Positions 15,587 to 24,054 of a stretch of 63,899 nucleotides of DNA are shown piece after piece. Every line of letters starts with the position of its first letter. The first letter of the stretch is position 1. The DNA comes from Agromyces bracchium (lineage in GTDB: Bacteria; Actinomycetota; Actinomycetes; Actinomycetales; Microbacteriaceae): assembly GCF_009709675.1 (NCBI RefSeq), contig NZ_WMLB01000045.1, positions 1 to 63,899 of the forward strand. The letters run 5' to 3'. The notes beneath the pieces were generated by a model, which was not told the origin of the DNA, did no database searches, and was given only the letters and a program-made list of their open reading frames with translations. A program made the translations under genes and the position numbers.

Positions 15587-16717
15587 TCAGTCCTCCAGGT
15601 GGCGCTCGGTCGCCTCGTCGAGTCGCGCGATGAGCTCGTCGTCGGTCAGCCGCCCCGCGAGGGCGGCGGTGATGAGTGGTCCGATCTCGTTCTGCAGATC
15701 GGGGTAGTCGGGATGCCGCGGGCGCACGTAGGCGGATTCGAGCGTCGCCCTCGTGCCGCGGAAGAAGTCGAGCGCGAGCTCGTTCGTCCGGTCGGACTCC
15801 CAGGCCACGGCGTTGCCCGGCTGCCCGCCGCCGTCGAAGTAGACGCCCTCCTGCACCGCGGCCGAGTCGAGCCAGAACGCGTGCGCGATCGCCGCTTCCG
15901 GATGCCGCGTGTGCGCCGACACCGCGATGCCGGCGCCGCCGAGCAGCGAGCCTCGGACCCCGGCCGATCCTGCTGGGATGTCGACGTACGCGAGGCGATG
16001 CTCACGGAAGCCGGCGCGCGAGTAGTTCGTGTAGCCGAAGAGCAACGGACTGTACGCGAACCGGTCGCCCTCGGCGAGCCGGTCGGCGACGTCGATCGGG
16101 TTGAGCCCGAGGTTGTCGTCGGGCGTCAGCTCCGCCAGCCGTCGCATGATCCCGAGCACCTCGAGCGCGGCATCGCGCCGGAGGAACACGCCGGGTTCGC
16201 GCATGGGCTCGGAGCCGTGGCTGGCCGCGATGGTCACGAGGCTCGAGAACGCGTCGACCGGCTTCGCCGGCCAGAGCACGCGGCCCTCCGCGGCGAGCGC
16301 GAGCACCTCATCCCACGTTCGCGGAGGCGCGTCGAGCAGGTCCGGCCGCCATGCGGCGACCTGCGCCGCGGCATCCGTCGCCAGGCCCCACTGCCGCCCC
16401 CGGTGCTGGTACGACGCGTGCGACGCGCCGACCGACTGCGTCGCGAGCACGGCGAGCTCGTCGTCGTGGCCCTGCCCGTCGAGCGGCAGCAGCAGTCCGC
16501 GCTCGGCGGCGAACGGGATGTGCGGGTGGTCGATGACGAGCAGGTCGTGCCCCTCGACGAGTTCGTCGAGGCCCTGGTCGCCGAAGGCCAGGAGAGAGCG
16601 GTACTCCCAGACCACCTCGACGTCAGGGGCGACCGCACGGTACGCCTCGGCCGCGGCGGCGACGCTGCCGTACCCGCGCTCGTGCTCCCAGGTGATGCCG
16701 CGGAGCACCGTGGTCAT
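15587..16717 (-). CDS. Solute-binding-protein-fold protein without signal peptide
   Basis: The 376-residue protein resembles extracellular solute-binding family 1 proteins: [39 protein letters not shown], a CaiB-side [13 protein letters not shown] and the usual [22 protein letters not shown]. However, it starts [13 protein letters not shown], with no signal peptide and no lipobox cysteine, so it should stay in the cytoplasm. It overlaps the CoA-transferase stop (ATGA) and is followed by MaoC. No permease gene adjoins it. It may be a soluble binding protein or a binding-fold protein recruited to catabolism. The function is unknown. Confidence 0.75.
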   Translation of the reverse strand: MTTVLRGITWEHERGYGSVAAAAEAYRAVAPDVEVVWEYRSLLAFGDQGLDELVEGHDLLVIDHPHIPFAAERGLLLPLDGQGHDDELAVLATQSVGASHASYQHRGRQWGLATDAAAQVAAWRPDLLDAPPRTWDEVLALAAEGRVLWPAKPVDAFSSLVTIAASHGSEPMREPGVFLRRDAALEVLGIMRRLAELTPDDNLGLNPIDVADRLAEGDRFAYSPLLFGYTNYSRAGFREHRLAYVDIPAGSAGVRGSLLGGAGIAVSAHTRHPEAAIAHAFWLDSAAVQEGVYFDGGGQPGNAVAWESDRTNELALDFFRGTRATLESAYVRPRHPDYPDLQNEIGPLITAALAGRLTDDELIARLDEATERHLED

Positions 16718-17883
16718 GCCGACACCTCCACGGGCGGGAACTCGGCCCGGACCCGTGCGTCGTCCTCGCCGAGCCTCGGCGCGGCCTTCGGGCTGGTGAG
16801 CACCTCGCCGTCGATGCGGATCGGACCTCGCGTCGTGGACAGGGTGGTGTCACCGCGGCGCACCTGCTGCGTCATCCGGATGGCGGCGAAGCCGTCGGAC
16901 TCGAGGAGCTCGTCGAGCGTCAGCACCGGCGCGCACCACACGTCGGCGGCGTCGAGGACGTCGAGCCAGGACTGCGTGGTGCCGGTCGCGAACCGCTCGG
17001 CGAGCACGGCCTCGATCCACTCCTGGCGGTCCCAGGCCTCCTGCGGATCGACCATGGCCGCGAGTTCGGGGAGGTCGAGGAGCTCGCCGATCTTCGGGAT
17101 GGGGTTCATCGCGAGCGCGATGTAGCCGTCGGCGGTCGGATACGTCCCGTAGGGCGCCGCGAGGAACGCGTGCGCCGAGTGCGGGCCCCCTCGCTGCACG
17201 CTGATGGTCTCGTCGTTCAGCCGCGTGCTGAGCAGCTCGAACTGCAGGTCGAGCATCGACTCGAGCAGGCTCGACTCGGCATGGCCGCCTTCTCCCGTGC
17301 GGAATCGGCGCACGAGCAGCGCGGTGACGCCCTGCGCGATGTGGCAGCTGAGCAGGTGGTCGGCGATCGAGAGACCAACGGGCACGGGACCGTCGTCGTG
17401 GCCGCCGCTCAGCCAGGGCAGGCCCGAGATCGACTGCGCGAGGAGGTCCTGACCCGGGCGGTCCTTCCACGGCCCCTCGGTGCCGTAGCCGGTGGCGCTC
17501 GCGTAGACGATCGACGGGTTGATCTCCCGCACCGACGCGTAGTCCAGTCCGATCCGCTCCATGACACCGGGCCGGAAGTTCTGGATGACGACATCCGCCC
17601 GCGCGACGAGCTGCTTGACGTAGGCCAGGTCGACCGGGGACTTGAGGTCGGCGGTGATCGACTCCTTATTCCGGTTCATGGCGTGGAAGGAGACGGTGTC
17701 GCCATCGGCCGTGCGCCCGGCGAACGCGAGGGTCCTGCCGATGTCGCCCGTGCCGGGACGCTCGATCTTGATCACGCGCGCGCCGAGGTCGGCGAGCCGC
17801 ATCGCGGCGACCGGTCCGGCGAGGAACTGGCTGAAGTCCAGCACGAGGATGCCGTCGAGCGGCAGGGGCTTCGTTGCGTTCAT
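16714..17883 (-). CDS. CaiB/BaiF-family (class III) CoA-transferase
   Basis: The 389-residue protein has the class III N terminus (ILVLDFSQFLAGPVAAMRLADLGARVIKIE compressed into the usual FSQFLAGP...GA.VIKIE pattern), DLKSPVDL, a GLDYASVREINPSIVYASATGYG region and the catalytic Asp region SLLESMLDLQFE (about 165-175). These enzymes move CoA between carboxylic acids, for example carnitine, formate/oxalate or citramalate/succinate. GAAGG lies seven bases before the ATG. Two tandem LacI-type operators precede it. It heads a cluster with the signal-less binding protein, MaoC and LacI. The acid substrate is unknown. Confidence 0.88.
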   Translation of the reverse strand: MNATKPLPLDGILVLDFSQFLAGPVAAMRLADLGARVIKIERPGTGDIGRTLAFAGRTADGDTVSFHAMNRNKESITADLKSPVDLAYVKQLVARADVVIQNFRPGVMERIGLDYASVREINPSIVYASATGYGTEGPWKDRPGQDLLAQSISGLPWLSGGHDDGPVPVGLSIADHLLSCHIAQGVTALLVRRFRTGEGGHAESSLLESMLDLQFELLSTRLNDETISVQRGGPHSAHAFLAAPYGTYPTADGYIALAMNPIPKIGELLDLPELAAMVDPQEAWDRQEWIEAVLAERFATGTTQSWLDVLDAADVWCAPVLTLDELLESDGFAAIRMTQQVRRGDTTLSTTRGPIRIDGEVLTSPKAAPRLGEDDARVRAEFPPVEVSA

Positions 17884-18170
17884 GCAGGTGCCTTCGAGGT
17901 GTCGTCGCCCGACGGAGGCCGACGCGGCGATGCGTCGGGCCGTGGGGCGCAGTGGTGATCAATCGTTTGATTGCTCAATCGTTTGATCAGAGTAGACGAT
18001 CGTGCGGCCGCACCGCAACCGGTTTCGCGGCGCGGCACTCGCGTGCCGGCGGTCGCCAGCGGCCGGAGTCCGGTACATGAGATTCCGTGCGCCGCCTACC
18101 CTGGGCGCCCCACCGAGCGGGATCTCATTGCATCACGCGGCGATCCGCGGCATCCGCCCCGGAAACGGAA
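17884..18170. other. control region of the CoA-transferase cluster
   Basis: This stretch contains the two operators at 17956-17989 and otherwise ordinary GC-rich sequence up to the tRNA terminator. I find no gene; the translations are low-complexity. Confidence 0.55.
17956..17989. promoter_or_regulatory. tandem LacI-type operators before the CoA-transferase gene
   Basis: Two adjoining sites, TGATCAATCGTTTGATT and TGCTCAATCGTTTGATCA, have centres 16 bp apart. Both keep the CG centre and the TCAAwC/GTTTGA halves of the other operators. They lie 73-106 bases upstream of the gene. Confidence 0.75.
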
Positions 18171-18194
18171 GAAGCCCCGGCGAACCGGGGCTTC
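18171..18194 (-). terminator. terminator of tRNA-Tyr
   Basis: The arms GAAGCCCCGG and CCGGGGCTTC enclose CGAA, immediately 3' of the tRNA on the minus strand, followed by TTCCGTTT. Confidence 0.75.
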
Positions 18195-18198
18195 CAGA

Positions 18199-18283
18199 TG
18201 GTGGCGAGTGAGGGATTCGAACCCCCGAAGTCGTAGACAGCTGATTTACAGTCAGATCCCTTTGGCCGCTTGGGTAACTCGCC
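18199..18283 (-). tRNA. tRNA-Tyr (anticodon GTA)
   Basis: Read on the minus strand the gene starts GGCGAGTTACCCAAGCGGCC. It carries CTGTAAA with anticodon GTA, a long variable arm as expected for tRNA-Tyr, the T-loop GGTTCGAATCC, the 3' acceptor strand CTCGCC, discriminator A and an encoded CCA. The length is 85 bases with CCA. Confidence 0.95.
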
Positions 18284-18324
18284 GAACGCCCGACCACGTT
18301 CTTCACATGACCGGGGGCCACACA

Positions 18325-18353
18325 AGGATACCCGCGGCGGGCCGATGCGTGAA
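18325..18353 (-). promoter_or_regulatory. promoter of tRNA-Tyr
   Basis: On the minus strand TTCACG (18348-18353) and TATCCT (18325-18330) are exactly 17 bases apart, 42 bases before the mature tRNA 5' end. Confidence 0.55.
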
Positions 18354-18384
18354 ATCGAGGCGAACAGCGGGCCCAGCGACCCCG

Positions 18385-18399
18385 GCGGGGCAACCCCGC
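18385..18399 (-). terminator. hairpin after the PH-domain gene
   Basis: GCGGGG-CAA-CCCCGC lies five bases behind the stop at 18404. It is short but fully paired. Confidence 0.4.
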
Positions 18400-18403
18400 G
18401 GTC

Positions 18404-19081
18404 TCAGAGCCGCTGGATCGGGACCGTGTCGTTGGGGCCGAGGCCGTCGGGTCGTTCGGCGGCTCCGGAACCGTCGCGCGGTACCGCGCCCGTCGCCGAC
18501 GCGGCCTGCGAACCGGTCGCCGCGGCGGACCCGCCCGGGCCCAGTGGCACCCCCGTCGCCCGGTTCACCGGACCGCGCAGACCGGCCCGCGCGATGACTC
18601 GCTGGATCGTGAGGTCGCGCTCGTTCGGCGAGCCCACGAAGCGGATCTCGTTGAGCCCCTGCCGCTGCGCGGCCGATTCGAAGATGATGTGGCCGAAGCC
18701 GAAGATGCGGCCGACGACGGGCCGGTGCACCGAGATGTCGAGGATCCGCGAGAGGGGCATGGTCGCGATGTTCTGGCTGAGGATGCCGTGGACCCGGAAC
18801 ACGCGCATGTTCGTGATCACGAACCGGTCCATCTGGGCCTGCAGGATCCGCCACAGGCAGTAGCAGGCGAGCCCGATCGCGAGCACCGCGGGCAGCCACC
18901 ACGCTTGCGGCGGCACGACGAACGCGAGCAGCAGCAGCGGTACGGATGCCACGAGCCCGAGCACCGGCGTCACGATCGCCGCCCAGTGCTTCGCGACCTC
19001 GTCGACGACGACCTCGCCCTCGTCGGCGATGAGGAACCGCTCGACGTGGGGGTCGAAGATGCTGCGGGCGTCGGAGCTCAC
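18404..19081 (-). CDS. Bacterial PH-domain membrane protein
   Basis: This 225-residue protein has two adjacent membrane segments (about 35-80; IVTPVLGLVASVPLLLLAF and PAVLAIGLACYCLWRIL) followed by a bacterial PH domain (DUF304/YdbT type): DRFVITNMRVFRVHGILSQN, then SRILDISVHRPVVGRIFGFG and IIFESAA. The C-terminal ~50 residues are low-complexity. I chose the GTG at 19081 because GGAG lies five bases before it. Such proteins are common in actinobacteria and of unknown role. The gene is followed by tRNA-Tyr on the same strand. Confidence 0.8.
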   Translation of the reverse strand: MSSDARSIFDPHVERFLIADEGEVVVDEVAKHWAAIVTPVLGLVASVPLLLLAFVVPPQAWWLPAVLAIGLACYCLWRILQAQMDRFVITNMRVFRVHGILSQNIATMPLSRILDISVHRPVVGRIFGFGHIIFESAAQRQGLNEIRFVGSPNERDLTIQRVIARAGLRGPVNRATGVPLGPGGSAAATGSQAASATGAVPRDGSGAAERPDGLGPNDTVPIQRL

Positions 19082-19091
19082 GGGGACTCCG

Positions 19092-19256
19092 TCAGGATGC
19101 GAGCGAGGTGAAGAACCGGCCGACCGCCTCGGCGGCACCCCAGACGGCGGCGAACGCGCCCTGGACGGCGTTCGCGGCATCCTCGGGCCGGGTGATCGTG
19201 TAGAACAGGGCGAACCCGACGACGAGCCCGATGGCGATGCGCTTGACCCACTTCAC
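19092..19256 (-). CDS. small single-pass membrane protein, 54 residues
   Basis: The protein begins VKWVKRIAIGLVVGFALFYT with one N-terminal membrane helix, then an Ala-rich amphipathic tail (AVQGAFAAVWGAAEAVGRFF). The GTG start at 19256 has GAAGGGA six bases before it; the longer frame upstream is not supported. It ends ten bases before the PH-domain gene and is probably co-transcribed with it. The function is unknown. Confidence 0.65.
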   Translation of the reverse strand: MKWVKRIAIGLVVGFALFYTITRPEDAANAVQGAFAAVWGAAEAVGRFFTSLAS

Positions 19257-19433
19257 GGCGGTGTTCCCTTCGAGTAGAGGTGGGTATGGGCAAGCCAGGC
19301 CCCCCGAAGGCCCGCCCCGGACCCGCTCTTTTCTACCGCACGCCGGGGAGGGCCTCAACGCGCCACTCCGCGCGGCGATAGGATCGGCTGGCCCGGTCCG
19401 CGTTCCCGGCGGACGGCGTCAGGCGAGGAATCC

Positions 19434-20453
19434 ATGGTCGGCATCGAAGAGGTGGCCAAGCTCGCGGGGGTCTCCACCGCGACGGTCTCGCGCGCCCTGA
19501 GCGGCCGCGGCCACGTCTCCCCGGCGTCGAAGGCGAAGGTGGTGGATGCCGCGGCGCAGCTCGGCTACGTCGTCTCGTCGAACGCGTCGAGCCTCGCGTC
19601 CGGGCGCACGCGCAACGTCGGCGTGGTGATCCCGTTCCTCAACCGGTGGTTCTTCGCGTCGGTGCTCGAGGGTGCGCAGCAGGCGCTGCTCCGGCACGGC
19701 TACGACGTGACGCTGTACAACCTGTCGGGCGACGGCCGCGAGCGTTCGAGCGTGTTCGAGCACTTCCTGCTGCGGCAGCGCGTCGACGCGGTCGTGGCGG
19801 TCTCGCTCGAGCTCACCGAGCACGAGGTGCAGCGCCTGCACGACCTCGGCAAGCCGCTCGTCGGCGTCGGCGGTCCGATCCCGGGCGTCCGCACGCTGAC
19901 GATCGACGACGCGGCGGTGGCCAGGCTCGCGACCGAGCACCTCATCGCGCTCGGGCACCGCCGCATCGCCCACATCGGCGGCGACCTCGAGTTCGACCTC
20001 GACTTCCACCTGCCGACGAACCGCCGCCTCGGGTACGAGGCCGCACTGCGCGACGCCGGCGTCGAGCCCGACCCCCGCATCTTCGCGCCCGCCGACTTCA
20101 CGATCCAGGGCGGCTACCACGCGGCGAAGCAGCTGCTCGGCGTGCCGCACGACCGGCCGACGGCGATCTTCGCCGCGTCCGACGAGATGGCGATCGGCTC
20201 GATCCTCGCGGCGCGCGACCTCGGCATGGTCGTGCCGCGCGACGTGTCGATCATCGGCATCGACGACTACGACCTCTCCGAGTTCTTCGGCCTCTCGACG
20301 GTGGCGCAGTTCCCGCGCGGCCAGGGCGAGAAGGCGGTCGACATCCTGATGGAGCAGCTCGAGCCCGGTCCGGATGCCGCGCCGCCGGCCGCGACTCCCC
20401 TGCCGTTCGAGCTGCGCGTGCGCTCCTCCACGGCGGTCCCGCCGGAGCGCTGA
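19434..20453 (+). CDS. LacI-family regulator (alpha-galactoside locus)
   Basis: This 339-residue regulator shows the helix-turn-helix GIEEVAKLAGVSTATVSRAL, the hinge SSNASSLASGRTRNVGVV, and a sugar-binding sensor domain (HRRIAHIGGDLEFDL, IFAASDEMAIGSI, VSIIGIDDYDLSEFF). GCGAGGA precedes the ATG. It converges with the ROK gene and lies beside the alpha-galactosidase/ABC operon, which it probably controls. No palindrome of the kind seen in the sugar-acid region is visible before the alpha-galactosidase gene. Confidence 0.85.
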   Translation: MVGIEEVAKLAGVSTATVSRALSGRGHVSPASKAKVVDAAAQLGYVVSSNASSLASGRTRNVGVVIPFLNRWFFASVLEGAQQALLRHGYDVTLYNLSGDGRERSSVFEHFLLRQRVDAVVAVSLELTEHEVQRLHDLGKPLVGVGGPIPGVRTLTIDDAAVARLATEHLIALGHRRIAHIGGDLEFDLDFHLPTNRRLGYEAALRDAGVEPDPRIFAPADFTIQGGYHAAKQLLGVPHDRPTAIFAASDEMAIGSILAARDLGMVVPRDVSIIGIDDYDLSEFFGLSTVAQFPRGQGEKAVDILMEQLEPGPDAAPPAATPLPFELRVRSSTAVPPER

Positions 20454-20475
20454 CCCGCGGTGCGCCGAGCGCGCG

Positions 20476-21699
20476 TCAGGCGGGCAGGCGCAGGCGTGCC
20501 AGCGACGCCTGGATGGCGACGGCCGCCGCACCGCGGGCCCACGAGCTGAAGCCGGCCGAGTCGACGAACACCTCCACCGGGGTCGCCTCGGGGTCGCGGT
20601 CCGCGGCGAGCGCGGCGAGCGCCGTGTCGCCGGCGACCTCCCAGAGCCCGACGCCCTCGCCCGAGAGCACGATCGACTCGACCATCGTGAGGTTCGCGAT
20701 GTACCCCATCATGCGGCCGAGCGCGCGGCCCGCGGCATCCGTCACCGATCGGGCGGCCGGATGCCCCGCCGCCGACAGTTCGAGGACCTCGTCGTAGCCC
20801 ACCTCGCGTCCGAGCGCGATGCCGACCTGCGCGCAGATGCTCGGGATCGCGAGCATGGCGGTCGAGCATCCGCGGTGGCCGTCGAGGCACGGCGGTCCGC
20901 TGGGGTCGAGCGGCAGGTGGCCGCCGAGGCCGAGGCCCGTGTCGGGGGTCGTGACGACGCGGTCGTGCATGACGAGCCCGTAGCCGACGCCCGCGCCGAC
21001 CGTCACGACGGCGAACGCGTCGTGCGCCCGGGCCGGGCCGAACCACTGCTCCGCGGTCGTCAGGGCGGTCACGTCGTTCTCGAGGTCGACCGGCACGCCG
21101 AGCCGCGCCTCGAGCAGGTCGGCGAGCGGCACGTCGCGCCAACCGAGGAACGGGGCGCGCGTCACGACCCGCTGGCCGGTGACGTTGCCGCCGATGCTGA
21201 GGCCGATGCCGCCGAGGTCGGAGAGGTCGCCCGGGGCAGTAGGGCCGGCGACGTCGGATGCCGCGGCGCTCGCCGCCGCGTCCATAGGGCCGGCACTGGC
21301 GCTACCGGCCGCCCCCACGAGCTCCCCCACCAGCCCCACGATCACGTCGACGACCGCGTCGACGTCGTGCCCGTCCAGCTCGCGCGACGCCTGCGCGACC
21401 GCGGTCGCGCGCAGGTCGGTGAGCGCACCATACGCCGCCTCGCCCGTGACCTTGATGCCGATGAACCACTGCGCGTCGACCCGCACGTCGAGCGGCCGCG
21501 CCGGCCGTCCGGTCGCGCCCTGCACGGCCTCGACGGCCTCGACGAAGAGCCCTCGGTCGAGGAACGGCTTCGACAGTCGCGTGAGGCTCGCGGGCGAGAG
21601 TCCGAGCCGGCGGCCGAGCTCGGCGCGCGAGATCGGGCCGTGGATGAGCACCTCGCGGGCCAGTTCGCGCGCGGAGTCGCCGAGTTCGAGCTGGGTCAT
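20476..21699 (-). CDS. ROK-family transcriptional regulator
   Basis: This 407-residue protein has an N-terminal winged helix (LIHGPISRAELGRRLGLSPA, then SLTRLSKPFLDRG) and a ROK domain (about 85-400) with GIGLSIGGNV, VDLENDVTALTTAEQW and GAGVGYGLVM. The ROK cysteine motif is CLDGHRGC, so the second cysteine of the usual C-x-C-G-x2-G-C is replaced by Asp. This deviation argues for a sensor rather than a kinase. The start at 21699 has AAGGAGG five bases before it. It is divergent from the alpha-galactosidase gene and likely represses it. Confidence 0.85.
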   Translation of the reverse strand: MTQLELGDSARELAREVLIHGPISRAELGRRLGLSPASLTRLSKPFLDRGLFVEAVEAVQGATGRPARPLDVRVDAQWFIGIKVTGEAAYGALTDLRATAVAQASRELDGHDVDAVVDVIVGLVGELVGAAGSASAGPMDAAASAAASDVAGPTAPGDLSDLGGIGLSIGGNVTGQRVVTRAPFLGWRDVPLADLLEARLGVPVDLENDVTALTTAEQWFGPARAHDAFAVVTVGAGVGYGLVMHDRVVTTPDTGLGLGGHLPLDPSGPPCLDGHRGCSTAMLAIPSICAQVGIALGREVGYDEVLELSAAGHPAARSVTDAAGRALGRMMGYIANLTMVESIVLSGEGVGLWEVAGDTALAALAADRDPEATPVEVFVDSAGFSSWARGAAAVAIQASLARLRLPA

Positions 21700-21782
21700 C
21701 CGCGCCTCCTTCACCACGATTCGTTCCATGATGACACGAACCGGAGCCATTCGACCCACTTCGAGCAATCGGATCGCAGGCA

Positions 21783-21811
21783 TTGACATCACGTTATTTT
21801 CGTCGTAGAAA
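21783..21811 (+). promoter_or_regulatory. strong promoter of the alpha-galactosidase operon (leaderless)
   Basis: TTGACA (21783-21788) and TAGAAA (21806-21811) are separated by exactly 17 bases. The ATG at 21818 begins six bases after the -10 box and no ribosome-binding site exists, so the message should be leaderless. The spacer holds TTATTTTCGTCGTAG, an imperfect inverted repeat with the following GAAAT that could bind the ROK or LacI protein. Confidence 0.7.
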
Positions 21812-21817
21812 TTACTC

Positions 21818-23962
21818 ATGCTCCGATCAGCGCCGATCCATCTCCGCAACGGCGGCACCAGCGTGGTCCTCGACCCCACCCGCGCGGCCCTCCCGACGAT
21901 CGTCCACTGGGGCGCCGACCTCGGCGCGGTCACCGGCGACGACCTCGAGGCGATGGCTCTCGCGGCGCTCCCCCAGCGCGTCTCGGGCAACCTCGACCGC
22001 CCGGCACCTCTCACGCTCATCCCGCAGGAGTCGGCGGGCTGGCTCGGCACCCCCGGCCTCACCGGGCACCGCGGCGGCCGCGAGTTCTCGACGCGGCTCG
22101 CGACCGAGGCGATCGACGTCGACCTCGACGACGCGTCCGCCGTGATCAGGGCGACGGATGCCTCGGCCCGCCTCGCCGCGACGATCGAGCTGCGCGTGAC
22201 CGACTCGGGCCTCCTCCGCCAGCGCATCACGCTCGAGAACCTCTCCCCCGAGCCGTACGCGCTCACCGCGCTCGCGCCGACCTTCCCGCTCCCGCAGTCC
22301 GCCGACGAGCTCCTCGACACGACGGGCCGCCACCTCCGCGAGCGCAGCCCGCAGCGGCACTCCTTCACGATCGGCACGCACCTCCGCGAGAGCCGGCGCG
22401 GCCGCCCGGGCTCCGACGCGAGCCTCCTGCTCGCCGCCGGCCGCACGGGCTTCGGCTTCGAGCGCGGGCTCGTGCACGCCGTCCACACCGCGTGGAGCGG
22501 CAACCACCGCCTGCTCGCCGAGCGCACCCCGACCGGCGACGCGTTCCTCACCGCCGGCGAGTTGCTCGCCCCCGGCGAGGTCGAGCTCACCGAGGGCGAG
22601 TCGTACACGACGCCCTGGGCGATCGGGTCGTGGGGCGACGGCCTGAACGAGCTGTCGAAGCGGTTCCACGACGAGCTCCGCGCCCGGCCGCAGCATCCGC
22701 GCCGCCCTCGCCCGGTGACGCTCAACACGTGGGAGGCCGTCTACTTCGACCACGACCTCGACACCCTGACGGCCCTCGCCGAGCGGGCCGCGCGCGTCGG
22801 CGTCGAGCGATTCGTGCTCGACGACGGCTGGTTCCGCGGCCGCCGCGACGACACCGCCGGGCTCGGCGACTGGACCGTCGACGAGGGCGTCTGGCCCGAC
22901 GGGCTCGGGCCGCTCATCGAGCGCGTGCGCGGGCTGGGAATGGAGTTCGGCCTCTGGGTCGAGCCCGAGATGGTGAACCTCGACAGCGACCTCGCGCGCG
23001 AGCACCCCGACTGGATCCTCCGCGGCCGCGACGAGCTGCCCGTGCCCGCCCGGCAGCAGCACGTGCTCGACCTCGCGAACCCCGACGCGTGGGAGTACCT
23101 GCTCGACCGGCTCGACGCGCTGCTCGCCGAGTACGACATCGCGTACCTCAAGTGGGACCACAACCGCGACCTGCTCGAGGCCGGCGCCGCCGACACCGGG
23201 CGGCCGCGCGTGCACGAGAACGTCCTGGCGCTCTACCGCCTGCTCGCGGCGCTGAAGCGCCGCCACCCGGGCCTCGAGATCGAGTCGTGCGCATCGGGCG
23301 GTTCCCGCGTCGACCTCGGAATCCTCGAGCACACCGACCGCATCTGGACCTCCGACACGCTCGACCCGATCGAGCGCCTGCAGATCCAGAAGTACACCGG
23401 TCTCCTCGTGCCGACCGAGCTCATGGGCGCGCACCTGACGAGCCCCGAGGTCCACTCCACCGGACGCTCGGTGAGCCTCGACCTCAGCGCCGGCGTCGCG
23501 ATGCTCGGCCACTTCGGCATCGAGTGGAACCTCACGAACCTCGACGACGCCGGCCTCGACGCCGTCGCCGCGTGGGTCGCACTGCACACGCGCCACCGCG
23601 ACCTCATCCACTCTGGCGTGCTCGTGCACGGTGACGTGACGGATGCCGCGACCGACGTCCGCGGCGTGGTCGCACGCGACGCGGCATCCGCCCTCTTCAC
23701 GTTCACGCAGGTGACCACCGGCGTGACCCTCCCGCCCGGCCGGTTCACGCTGCCGGGCCTCGACCCCGACCGCCGCTACACCGTGCGCGTCGCCGCAGGC
23801 AGCCCGGCGGCGGGCCCCGGCCAGTCGCCGCTGCCGTGGGCCGAGCAGCCGATCACGCTGACCGGCCGCCAGCTCGGCACCGTGGGCCTCCAGGCCCCGG
23901 TGCTGTTCCCCGCGCAGCTCGTGCTGCTCGAACTCACCTCCCCGTTCCCGCTGGTCGGGTAG
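21818..23962 (+). CDS. Alpha-galactosidase, GH36
   Basis: This 714-residue cytoplasmic enzyme hydrolyses terminal alpha-galactose from melibiose/raffinose-type sugars. It shows the GH36 layout: N-terminal beta-supersandwich, then a TIM barrel with RFVLDDGWFRGRRDD, the nucleophile in YLKWDHNRDL (Asp about 447), ESCASGGSRVDLGIL, and the acid/base Asp in WTSDTLDPIERL (about 512). There is no signal peptide, fitting uptake by the downstream importer. The final codons and TAG stop are supplied by a 39-bp genomic repeat (see 23953-24022). Confidence 0.92.
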   Translation: MLRSAPIHLRNGGTSVVLDPTRAALPTIVHWGADLGAVTGDDLEAMALAALPQRVSGNLDRPAPLTLIPQESAGWLGTPGLTGHRGGREFSTRLATEAIDVDLDDASAVIRATDASARLAATIELRVTDSGLLRQRITLENLSPEPYALTALAPTFPLPQSADELLDTTGRHLRERSPQRHSFTIGTHLRESRRGRPGSDASLLLAAGRTGFGFERGLVHAVHTAWSGNHRLLAERTPTGDAFLTAGELLAPGEVELTEGESYTTPWAIGSWGDGLNELSKRFHDELRARPQHPRRPRPVTLNTWEAVYFDHDLDTLTALAERAARVGVERFVLDDGWFRGRRDDTAGLGDWTVDEGVWPDGLGPLIERVRGLGMEFGLWVEPEMVNLDSDLAREHPDWILRGRDELPVPARQQHVLDLANPDAWEYLLDRLDALLAEYDIAYLKWDHNRDLLEAGAADTGRPRVHENVLALYRLLAALKRRHPGLEIESCASGGSRVDLGILEHTDRIWTSDTLDPIERLQIQKYTGLLVPTELMGAHLTSPEVHSTGRSVSLDLSAGVAMLGHFGIEWNLTNLDDAGLDAVAAWVALHTRHRDLIHSGVLVHGDVTDAATDVRGVVARDAASALFTFTQVTTGVTLPPGRFTLPGLDPDRRYTVRVAAGSPAAGPGQSPLPWAEQPITLTGRQLGTVGLQAPVLFPAQLVLLELTSPFPLVG

Positions 23963-24022
23963 GACGCGAAGCGCCCGTACCGAGACCGGGTCTCGATACG
24001 CGCTTCGCGCTACTCGACCACC
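23953..24022. repeat. 39-bp hairpin repeat, inverted pair B1
   Basis: A reverse copy (23953-23987) and a forward copy (23989-24022, GGTCTCGATACG...CTACTCGACCACC) stand head to head. The reverse copy overlaps the end of the alpha-galactosidase gene and provides its GTCGGGTAG end. The pair can form a very large hairpin in the mRNA between that gene and the binding-protein gene. Confidence 0.75.
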
Positions 24023-24054
24023 ATTTCCGACCACCTCGCGCAAGGAGGCGCATG

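Noticed and set aside
18002..18597. Open frames across the tRNA-Tyr region
   Set aside because: They run through a structural RNA gene and its terminator and have no coding signs.
19257..19358. Longer start of the 54-residue membrane protein
   Set aside because: The upstream codons are not supported by a ribosome-binding site, while GAAGGGA fits the GTG at 19256.
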